Shown: piece by piece, positions 8,244 to 16,439 of the stretch
Layout: every line of letters starts with the position of its first letter
Position numbering within the stretch: position 1 is the stretch's first letter
Source: Acanthamoeba castellanii str. Neff
Taxonomy: Eukaryota; Discosea; Longamoebia; Acanthamoebidae
DNA length: 64,000 nt
NCBI RefSeq assembly: GCF_000313135.1
Contig: NW_004457313.1
Location: 1-64,000, forward strand
Direction of reading: 5' to 3'
Program-made: the position numbers and the translations under genes
The notes under the pieces: model-generated
Told to the model about the DNA's origin: nothing
The model's input: only the letters and a program-made list of their open reading frames with translations
The model's database searches: none

Positions 8244-8951
8244 ATGTCTGATTCCGCCTCGACGGCGTGCGATGAGCATTTTCGCGCTGCATCAGAGGGT
8301 GTGTGCGGTCGGATGACCACGGGCGTTTCGAGCACCGACTGCGGTCACTCGGGCGACACGACATGCACACAGCGCAACGGCGGCGGCGCCGACGGATCGC
8401 GGTGGTGCGCCAGCGAGACCGGCGGGTGCTGTCTCCGCGTCCAGCCACCGGCCAAGAATCAGTTCGGATGCTGCACCTCGCTCGATGTGCACAACTTTTA
8501 CGACTGCGGCAACTCGTGGTGCCCGTGGAGCGACGACTGCAAGGGCATCCTCAATGACTACTGCGCGAGCACCGACAACATCGCCGGACCGACGTGTCAG
8601 CTGTTCTGCTCCAAGGTCGAGAACAAGGCCCTGTGTGATCCGACCATGCGCAAATATTGTGAGACGGTGGCGGCACCCGGCGATCCTTTGTGTGCGTGCA
8701 TCCGATCCGACAAGGATGGCATCCCGGCGCCCTCGTGCTTTTCGGCGCCGTGCACGTCCGGCGGCTACCAGACGCTCGATCACGTCAACCAGGCGACACG
8801 GTGTCCGGATTTTTGCGGGGCCATCATCGATTGCGCCAGCACGGAGGGGTGCGAGATCAACGACAACAGCTTCGAGACCTACTGCTGCCAGCGCCATCCC
8901 GACCTGTGCAAAAACAACGGTGGCGGTGGCGGCGGAGACAGCTTTTGGTAG
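8244..8951 (+). CDS. Cysteine-rich G9/A16-type viral entry-fusion protein, intact
   Basis: A complete 235-codon ORF from ATG 8244. The product has more than 25 cysteines with the pattern CG..DGSRWCAS..GGCC, CGNSWCPWSDDC, CDPTMRKYC, DPLCACI, CPDFCGAI and a final CCQRHPDLC. The CD.TM..YC and DPLC.CI signatures and overall spacing fit the Pox_G9-A16 family, membrane-associated proteins of the poxvirus entry-fusion complex with relatives in other large DNA viruses. Unlike its paralogue at 3289-4037 it has no C-terminal membrane helix; it ends in a Gly-rich tail (NNGGGGGGDSFW). It also lacks the MG start that would allow myristoylation. The two may be partners of one complex or a duplicated pair. 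Confidence 0.65.
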   Translation: MSDSASTACDEHFRAASEGVCGRMTTGVSSTDCGHSGDTTCTQRNGGGADGSRWCASETGGCCLRVQPPAKNQFGCCTSLDVHNFYDCGNSWCPWSDDCKGILNDYCASTDNIAGPTCQLFCSKVENKALCDPTMRKYCETVAAPGDPLCACIRSDKDGIPAPSCFSAPCTSGGYQTLDHVNQATRCPDFCGAIIDCASTEGCEINDNSFETYCCQRHPDLCKNNGGGGGGDSFW

Positions 8952-9109
8952 CGATTCATCCAATTCTGGACCGCCAAAACGAGCCCCCACCGGACAAGTA
9001 CACAATCGTTGATGACCATGGCTAGTGGATCAGGATTGGCCAGAACCGCGCGCGGATCCCTGGATTCTGGTACATGCTCTTGTGATTCGAAAGGAACTCG
9101 CGATCCTTG

Positions 9110-10713
9110 GCACTACCCATGGGAAATGGATAGAGGGCGTTCCCCCGCATAGATGCCCAGCTGTCATTCATTGAGCTGGGTCTGTGCCAGTGACTTGATG
9201 TTGGCCTTGTTGGCGACGATGCAGGGCATGTCGATGGGCGCGTGTCTGAGGATGGTCGTGAAGTCGCGGGCTGTTGGTCACGATGCCAGCAGGCACACCT
9301 GTTGAGTGTAACTGATGGTGACACTGCCATCTTTAGCAATGGCATAGAGGGCGCGCTTCCACAAGATTGTCTCACTGTCATAACGCAGGAGGAGCGAAAG
9401 GGCGCCAGCCAAGTAGATGCGCACCAGTGCATCCTTGATTCAATTGTTGTTGTTTTCAGTGTTGATGTTGGCGAGGTAGGTGGTGTCATATGCATGCAAT
9501 GCCACATGCTGGATGGAGTCAGTGATCATGCCAGTGTTGATCAGATCCATGCCCTTGACAATGGTGTGAAGATTGGGCCAATCAGCGGCCATGTGAAGGT
9601 GAGGGAAGAACTTGATGAACTCTTCACCACTGTCATCCATGGTCATTTCCACCAGGGCTGACAGCGCCAATGTCCTCAGGACAAGTATGCAGGTGCAATA
9701 GTCCTTGTCAGTGGGTGGCAGGTATGTGTTGGTGCACAGACCTGGCTCCAATGCCTCAAGCATGCCACAGAATCCTTTGGCCTCGATCAGATCCCAGTGG
9801 TCCATGCAATCCATCAGCACCACGCCAACCAACACCTCAGGCTTGAACAGGGCAGCGCGCCAGTCACTGCACCAGACCATGTTGCGCTTCTCTTTGAATG
9901 GTGGCATGTGCACCATCTCTTGGATGTGACTGTTGTGTGGTCGTGTTTGCTGATGATTGTGGTGTCAAGATTGCACCAGAACCATGATTGGCCATAGGTG
10001 CAGATCCAGAACACTCAACCTGGTCAGCGCCCGTCATCGCTCAGTGGAATGACAAACCTCATGTACTCATCAGGCTCTTGCAACCATCCAACATTGGCGG
10101 CATCACACATGCTGAGATGCACGCCCCCAAACCTTTCAAGACACGCGGTGGCGTAGATGAGCTGGAAGGCCATGGAGAGTTGTTCGCCAATGGACAGCTG
10201 GGTGTTGGCGAGCGTGCCATCAGGGGCCTCCCTTACCATCATGACGCACACCTGCCAGCCAGCATCAATGCGACCACACTTTTCAGGTTGGCAGGCGTAC
10301 CACACAACGAGCGTGGCAGTGGGTCGTGCAATGCACAACATCAACAAGTAATCTGATATGGTGTGAGTGACCATGGCCGGCATGGGCGATGGCGCGCCGG
10401 GGATCGGTTGGTGCATCTGAAAGAGATCGCCAGGTTTGTTGTGTGGATCTGTCATGGCAGTGGCGATGTCGCGTTCATAGGTGGCTGTTCGCATGAGCAT
10501 GAACATGTGATCAGTGATCCTGTCGATCCGCGATCCAGTGAATCGGGGATGGCTGACCCGGCACTTCCGCAAAAACACTGCTCTCGTCATCACATTGGAT
10601 GGTCTGCAGTGACAGCAGGTGGCCATGTTGAAACAGCGATGCAGCGAGCGCAAAGGCATCCAATGCCATTGTACAGGCGATCCTATATTTGTTGCAGAAG
10701 TCTTTTGACACAA
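9110..10713 (-). pseudogene. Decayed giant-virus-type protein kinase
   Basis: Read leftwards from about 10713, the frame gives LSIGEQLSMAFQLIYATACL followed by GGVHLSMCDAANVGWL, which has the shape of a viral kinase catalytic loop (H.D...N). Next comes YMRFVIPLSDDGR with two TGA stops, then YGQSWFWCNLDTT, where a kinase would have its DFG segment. The aspartates normally required are replaced. A frame change near 9900 leads to EVLVGVVLMDCMDHWDLIEA and a C-terminal part that continues with further TGA stops to about 9120. The CpG-poor composition and the TGA interruptions indicate decay. Kinase identity is inferred from motif order only. Confidence 0.4.
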
Positions 10714-10848
10714 ACAAAAGGCCAGGGCGTCAGTTGGTCGTTTCTTTCAACAACAACAACATGAGCAACAACGACGGCTTCGTGGGACATCTCATGGGCT
10801 TGATGATAATGGCCAGGATCCAAGTGGGTCTATTGGACGCAGACCAAC

Positions 10849-12281
10849 ATGCTTGACGTCACTGCACGGCTCTCTGACAGTGAAGGCGTTGTGCCCGCTG
10901 GCCAGGTCTCGCCTGATCTCGCCACCAGTCTTGCGCTTTCGTTTCATCGCGTCATGTGCGGCGGACCAACCAATTGGCTGTGGGAGCTCAACCACTTGGT
11001 GGTGTGTGAGGCCACCATGATCCACAATGTGCTCATGTGTGATCTCATGATGACCCACAACGGCTACGAGGTGCACATGTCTGGCCTCAAGGCGAGCATG
11101 GGCGCCAGCACCTTCTGCGTCACCTTCCGCCAGGTGATTGACGCTGTGGCCTGGTGCTCCACCGCACAGCGCGCCCTCGTCGCCGCCGACTGGCCTGCTG
11201 GGTTGCTGTGCATCAATGGTGCACACACTGAGTATGGCAACTCATCCAATGAACACTTTGTCTACTGTGGACTGCGCGTGTGCATGGGCGTGCATGTCGG
11301 CCCAGTGCGTTGCATCATGGACCCCAAGACACGCCACGCTGAGTACATTGGTCCAGTGGTGAAGGGAGCCATGGCCATTGCGCACATGTTGTCAGGCAGT
11401 CAGGTGCTCATGTCACCCAACATCAAGGCCAAGCTCACCAACCTGCCTGATGAGATTGGGCGGATGCGTCCCCTTCAGATCCAACACATGGGCAACATCA
11501 ATCTCAAGCAAGCAGTGCCCAAGGGGATCACCTACCAGCTGATCATGAACTCACTCAAGATGCACGCCAAGAATCATGTGCAGTTCAATGAAGATGATGA
11601 TGATGACTGCAACGTGCTCCAACTGCCCACCAAGGACATGAGCCTGCTGGTGTCAGCCAACAAGTGCCAGTGGTTTATTGACCCACACAAGATCAAGACC
11701 AGCAAGGTGATTGGCCACAGGATGAGCGCTGTCATCTACAGGGGCCTGTGGAGCAAGTCAACGCCAGTTGCCATCAAGATCTTCAACTGGTCAAAAATGA
11801 CTGAGGAGCAGGCGCTCCAATTCCATGTTGAGGTGGCCACTCTCACTGAGCTCTTGCATCCCAATGTCCTGCTCTTCATCAGTGCCACCATCAGCAACAA
11901 GCACCTCTTGCTTGTCACTGAGTTCATGCCCTGTGGCAGCCTTGCTGGTGTGCTTGCCAACACCTCCATGTACCTGCTCACATTCACCCAATGCCACCAT
12001 GACCAACTTCAGCACGCCCATGTGGAGCACGCCTGAGGTGATCCAGGGCCTTGACTACAGCATGCAGGCTGATGTCTATTCATTCAGTGTCATCCTGTGG
12101 GAGATTCTCACACACAAGGTGCCATACACCACACATCACATCAGATTGTCCCAAAGCACTGCACTGACTCATCAAGCAATGTTGGCACACCAAGCCAGCC
12201 AAAAGGCCTTCCATGGAGAGCATGTGCAAGCAACTGGTGGACATCATCAGTGCATGTGGCAATGCCATACTCAATGTGTAA
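10849..12281 (+). pseudogene. Class III nucleotidyl cyclase / TKL kinase fusion, catalytically broken
   Basis: The N-terminal half (10920-11560) has the fold order of class III cyclases: WELNHLVVCEATMIHN, THNGYEV, FCVTFRQVIDAVAWC, GLRVCMGVHVGPV and YIGPVVKGAMAIAHMLSG. The two metal-binding aspartates (usual FTD and GD.F sites) are absent. The C-terminal half is a kinase of the tyrosine-kinase-like group: VAIKIFNW with the ATP lysine, ELLHPNVLLFISATI and EFMPCGSLAGVL. It then jumps to NFSTPMWSTPEVIQGLDYS and VYSFSVILWEIL in another frame. The HRD and DFG segments are missing, so about 100 residues are deleted near 11990. The C-lobe end KRPSMESMCKQLVDIIS finishes at TAA 12279-12281. Such fusions occur in amoeba and giant-virus genomes. 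Confidence 0.7.
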
Positions 12282-12284
12282 AAC

Positions 12285-12800
12285 TTGTTGTTGCCAACAG
12301 CAACAATGTCTTTGCTTTTTGGCACACTTTCTGGCAGTGTGAATGATGGAACAGTTTCACAATGCTGCAAGTCATAAAGTTCAAATAGGATCATCAGTTC
12401 ATCCCCCTTAAGGATATGGGCCTGGGAGAGTGCAGCAGTGGTCCATGTGTTGGGTGACACATTGTAGATGTCCACCACACCCCCCCACATTACCACCAGC
12501 AAAGAGGGCCAGGTCACCAATGGAAGTGGCCACCAGGTCAAAATGGGCCTCAGAGAGCGTGGTGGTCCATGTGTTGGACAACACATTGTAGATGTCCACC
12601 ACACTGGAGTTCCCCCCCAAAGAGAAGCCGCCAGTGAAGAGGGCCAGGTTGCTGATGGAAGTGGCCACCAGCATTTGATGGGCCTGGGAGAGAGACATGG
12701 TGGCCCACTGGGCTGCTGTTACATGGGGAGGAGTGAGGAGGAACAACAAGAGCAGGATGATGGCAACAACTGAGGAGGCATGAAGGGCCAAGGTGGGCAT
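12285..12800 (-). pseudogene. Secreted Kelch-repeat-type protein, frameshifted
   Basis: ATG at 12800 starts a convincing signal peptide (MPTLALHASSVVAIILLLLF). It is followed by Kelch-like units: QMLVATSISNLALFTGG, VVDIYNVLSNTWTTTLSEA and LVATSIGDLALFAGG. At a run of seven C (12479-12486 region) the frame changes and continues GVVDIYNVSPNTWTTAALSQ, then SVPKSKDIVAVGNNKFYTL. The homopolymer shift could be an error. Its 3' end runs close to and partly opposite the 3' end of the cyclase-kinase remnant. Kelch blades form beta-propellers for protein binding; the signal peptide suggests secretion or surface display. Confidence 0.6.
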
Positions 12801-12956
12801 TGTTTGGTGTTGTGGCTGCTCTTGTTCATCTGTGTTGTGAGTTGTGGTGCCATGGCTGAAGAAACCAGTCCATATTGACACCCTGCAAAATGAGGGTTGG
12901 TGTGATTTTTGTTGCTTAGGCTAATATAACTAGCCAAGCACAAGGCTAATTAACAG

Positions 12957-13439
12957 ATGGGAGGAAGTGGCAAGGAAGGTGTGCTTTCATTGCATGACAG
13001 CTGTGACTGCCCTGCCATGGTCTTGAGAACAAAAGCCAGCTGCCAGACACCCCTGGTGTCTTTGGTAAATAAATCACAGTGCCCCTTGAAGCAAGGCCAC
13101 ATGTCCAAGCTCAGTTGTGTGATCCCAGCCACTGCCAATGGTGTGTTGGCCACAGTGTTTGAGGAGTCCTTCATGCACAAAGGCACCAAGTGTTTCAACC
13201 AGCTTTGGGATGATCTGTTGACATCCTGGAGATGGCCAGGGAGGAGGGTGAAACAAGCACTTCTTCCACAGGATGGTCAAGGAGATGAAGAACAAAGTTC
13301 ATATGTGAAGCTGACTACAACAAGCTCATTGCAACAATTGAGGGATACACCATGAAAAGGGTCGCAGCATAGACCCATATATTTCTTTTCTGATGTTGTG
13401 TCAGCCCTGGAATGCAATTCTTGTTGATGAATACTGAAG
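12957..13439. other. Non-assigned CpG-poor stretch
   Basis: A plus-strand frame of 132 codons is open at 12957-13355 (MGGSGKEGVLSLHDSCDCPA), but it has no recognisable domain and no supporting context. I see no convincing gene here. The composition is CpG-poor like the flanking decayed viral ORFs, so it may be another eroded gene. Confidence 0.3.
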
Positions 13440-14159
13440 ATGAGCTCAATAGACACTCACTTGTTCACAGTGGCAACAGCCCACCCCATGGGCTCTTTTT
13501 TGGCCTTTGATGCCTTGTCGCCACTGTCCTACTTGGTGCGGCAAGTGGTCCATGGTGAGCTCTTGGATAATGGCACCAACACCCACGCACAGCTCAACGC
13601 CTTTGTCACCTCCAAGGTGCAGGCCAGCAGACTCACACCACTCAATGGCACAAGCAAGGTGCTGCCAGCAAATCTCCTGAGCGCGAGCACCGCCACAGTC
13701 AGTGCTGTAGTCAGCACCACCTCAGCCTCCACCATGGCATTAGGCAACAGTGCCTTCAACATGACAGCCACTGGCACATGCAACATCACAATCACACCCA
13801 GCACACTCACCACATCCACCACAGCATCCAACAATGTTGTGATTGGTTTGATGGCCCTCAGTGCTGCCACCACAAACAGCACCAACATCACCATCAGATC
13901 CAACACACTCAAGGCCCACACAGGCACCCCAGCAGTGGCCATGAGTCACAACACACTCACAAAGAACACCACAGGCCAGTACAACACAGGGCTGGGTCAT
14001 CAAGCGCTCACCAACATGGCCACCACCAGCAGCAACACAGCGATCAGCTACCAGGCCCTGATGGCAGCAACAAGCATGGTCAACTGCACAGCCATCAGTG
14101 CAGGCGTGCTAGAGAAGTCCCTCAGCAGCATCAACATGACAAGGAAAAACCATGGCTGA
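13440..14159 (+). CDS. Fibre-like protein, second copy, CpG-poor
   Basis: An ATG ORF of 239 codons. Near the N-terminus it has LDNGTNTHAQLNAFVTSK and SRLTPLNGTSKVLPANLLS, clear relatives of [18 protein letters not shown] and [12 protein letters not shown] in the fibre at 4513-5821. The rest is rich in Thr, Asn, Ser and Ala with phage-fibre-like units (NVVIGLMALSAATTNSTNI, YNTGLGHQALTNMATTSSNT, AISYQALMAATS). These resemble repeats found before trimeric heads. The head itself is missing; the ORF ends at TGA 14157-14159. Its first fibre units are diverged and CpG-poor, unlike the CpG-rich relative. The likely former role is virion surface attachment. Confidence 0.6.
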   Translation: MSSIDTHLFTVATAHPMGSFLAFDALSPLSYLVRQVVHGELLDNGTNTHAQLNAFVTSKVQASRLTPLNGTSKVLPANLLSASTATVSAVVSTTSASTMALGNSAFNMTATGTCNITITPSTLTTSTTASNNVVIGLMALSAATTNSTNITIRSNTLKAHTGTPAVAMSHNTLTKNTTGQYNTGLGHQALTNMATTSSNTAISYQALMAATSMVNCTAISAGVLEKSLSSINMTRKNHG

Positions 14160-14462
14160 CACCACCATAGCCTCCATTGATGTGTCATTTAGTGTGCTTA
14201 TGAGCAGACTTGAGGATTACACTGGAAGATTACACAACGCCAGAGAACAATTGGCCACTGTTGTGGCACCAGTGAAGAAGAGTCATGCACCATCCTGTAC
14301 TGCAAGTGTGAGGGTACCAATGCGCCACTGGTGCCCATGTGTTCCAACAGCCACAAGATGCACTGGCAGTGTCTGAGAACACTCATCACATTGAGCGCTG
14401 TTGACTCAGATGACAATGTCAAGGAGAGTGATGCAGCACACATGTGTCCCCTCTGTCAATGA
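14152..14462 (+). pseudogene. RING-type zinc-finger remnant
   Basis: ATG 14152 (MADTTIASIDVSFSVLMSRL) overlaps the end of the fibre ORF. After a frame change near 14260 the sequence reads CGTSEEESCTILYCKCEG, MCSNSHKMHWQCLRTL and AAHMCPLCQ, then TGA. The order C..C, C/H..H..C and CPLC is that of a RING finger (E3 ubiquitin ligase module). The frame change separates the N-terminus from the zinc finger. It is one of two RING-like ORFs side by side. Confidence 0.5.
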
Positions 14463-14621
14463 GCTTGACCCACCACCAATGGTGAGACCACCAAGGGGAA
14501 TCAACCAAGGCCTCATGGATTGCCAACCCAGTCAGTTTGCTGTGTATTTCAACACCACCACACTCAACAGGAATGCCAGATGCACCAGCAATAACCACCA
14601 GCGTGGAGGACGCCAACAACA

Positions 14622-15341
14622 ATGGCAGCAATAAACACATTGTTTTTCATGCAAGAAGTTTCAGCACCAACTCATAAACCACCCACCATGTATGAGAACA
14701 ATCTGCCCAAAATTGACAGCACCACACTCATCATCCCCAGAGAAGAGGAAGAGCTACATGAATCAGTTTGCATCATCAGCACCTGTAGGTGTCCAGTTGG
14801 ATCACCTCTGCTCACCTTCCCATGTGGCCACATGATCCACAACTCTTGCCTCTACAAGCTTGCACTGCACAACAAGGGCAACGCCATGCCATGCCCTGAA
14901 TGCAATGACGTCCAGCTGGCCACCATGTGCTCAGTGCTGGCCAGCACCAAGGACACATGCACATCCAAGAACAGCACCACCAGCCACGCCTATGTCATGG
15001 CCACATCAGTGCAGTGTCCTGGGACTGATCTCCACCACATCCAAAAGGCTGCCAGCATTACTGTGCTGGCTGCATATGGTTCTTGGTTGGTGGCACTGCT
15101 GATGATGCCTGACTACCTCACCTGTGGCAGTTATGGTGGCAAGCTCACTGGGCTCTTGGCCAGCCACCAGTTGGTGTTCATGCAGTGCTCACTTGAATCT
15201 GCCTATGAACACAATTCAATGCCATTGGGTGCTGTGCACATGCAATGCTTGTCTGAGTTTTCTGTGGCCAGTGCCAGCTTCCTTGGTGGAAGGGCCAAGT
15301 GTACTGGTGGCACTTGCCTCAATGGATCCCAGGCATTTTAA
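14622..15341 (+). CDS. RING-finger protein
   Basis: An ATG ORF of 239 codons. Residues 48-96 contain CIISTCRCPVGSPLLTFPCG, HMIHNSCLYKL and MPCPEC, a plausible RING finger (C-x-C, C-H-x-x-H-x-x-C, C-x-x-C order) of ubiquitin E3 type. The remaining 140 residues are hydrophobic in places (ITVLAAYGSWLVALLMM) and contain more Cys pairs (CTGGTCLNGS at the C-terminus), suggesting additional zinc binding. It is intact despite CpG-poor composition, and ends one base before the next ATG. The natural target is unknown. Confidence 0.55.
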   Translation: MAAINTLFFMQEVSAPTHKPPTMYENNLPKIDSTTLIIPREEEELHESVCIISTCRCPVGSPLLTFPCGHMIHNSCLYKLALHNKGNAMPCPECNDVQLATMCSVLASTKDTCTSKNSTTSHAYVMATSVQCPGTDLHHIQKAASITVLAAYGSWLVALLMMPDYLTCGSYGGKLTGLLASHQLVFMQCSLESAYEHNSMPLGAVHMQCLSEFSVASASFLGGRAKCTGGTCLNGSQAF

Positions 15342-15342
15342 A

Positions 15343-15702
15343 ATGTCAATAGAGCACCTGCCCGTTGAAATCATCTCAATTATCCTAGAATATGTGGACA
15401 TGGTCAGTGCATCAGTGGCTGTTTGCACTTTGTGGATCCTGAGGTGCACAGCAGGCATACCCATCAAAGGATCTGTCAGCACACTTGGCTGGGTTTGTTT
15501 TGTGTATGGCCAGTGTTATGAATACCTGCGTGTGTGAGGGTGCACCAATCTGTGCCAAATGCATTGGTGTCTGTGGCGCATCATCTGTGACACCAAGCGC
15601 TGCCATGATCACCTGTGGGCCTACTATCTGAGGCTTGTGCAGCTGCTGCAGCAAAGACAATCTGGATGCTTGTACTTGGCATTATGCCAGCGCCTGCTGT
15701 AG
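15343..15702 (+). pseudogene. F-box protein remnant with one in-frame TGA
   Basis: ATG 15343 starts an F-box-like helix set (MSIEHLPVEIISIILEYVDM). The frame meets a single TGA at 15535-15537 after YEYLRV, then continues open as CTNLCQMHWCLWRIICDTKR and HDHLWAYYLRLVQLLQQRQ up to TAG at 15700-15702. Both parts fit the usual order of an F-box followed by a W-rich segment in giant-virus F-box proteins. A CGA-to-TGA change would explain the stop. Confidence 0.5.
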
Positions 15703-16051
15703 ATGCTGTACACATGACAAAGCGAGTGCACAATGGCACGCTTGTAGGAGCCCGTGACATCCATGATGAGGTAAATCCTGGGATGGGTGTTCCACATATT
15801 CAATTGTAGGTGAACGGTGTCAGCTCCAATTGTTGTCCTTTGATGTAATCCTGGATCTGCTTCACCAAGCACAGATGATTGGGGCCTATGGATTGGATCA
15901 GCCAGCGCTCATCAGGGAGGATCACAATGGCGTGCTCCAGAAAAGCGTCGGTGCTGACCGGTGGCAGTGGCAGTGGTTGATCGCAGGGCGCAGGCTGCGG
16001 TAACAACATCTCCTGGTGCAGACCCCTCTCAATCCGACGGAGTTGTTTCAC
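15640..16051 (-). pseudogene. Unassigned ORF remnant at the island edge
   Basis: The minus strand is open from ATG 16051 (MKQLRRIERGLHQEMLLPQP) to about 15800, including ILPDERWLIQSIGPNHLCLV. It then continues in another frame (HLQLNMWNTHPRIYLIMDVT) towards 15640. The composition changes from CpG-poor (left) to CpG-rich (right) inside this stretch. I do not recognise it. Confidence 0.25.
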
Positions 16052-16439
16052 GAGCGAGATGCGGCCCTATGCTATCATCCAAGCGACATCACGCCACACA
16101 CGGCACACGAAACGCAGGTGGGATTTGAACTCGATGAGGTCAAAGACGTGCGCCCACAAATCCATCATATCGCTCACACACAGGCCCCAGAAATGGGTAT
16201 GGTCGTTCCCCTCTCGTTCAACCGCTTCTCGGTCCGCCACTTGCCCTCGCCCTTTCTCGCTCGGGTATGACCGTTGCGCTCACCTTGCTGATGCCCTCCT
16301 CGATAACGGGAGGCTCAGTGATCTTCCCATCATCTTCACCGCTGCTCCCTGCTCTTCCTGCCAGTCCCTTCACCTTCAGCACTGCGTCGGCAGGGTGCAA
16401 AGATCCAAAGCATCCACACGTACGTGCAAGCAGGTTTAT
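16052..16439. other. Unassigned junction region
   Basis: No convincing gene is seen between the last viral-type ORF and the stop of the ABCF gene. A short minus-strand open stretch (16280-16400, including VKGLAGRAGSSGEDDGKITE) has no start context. The composition is already host-like (CpG-rich), so the host/viral boundary probably lies near 15.9-16.1 kb. Confidence 0.3.
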
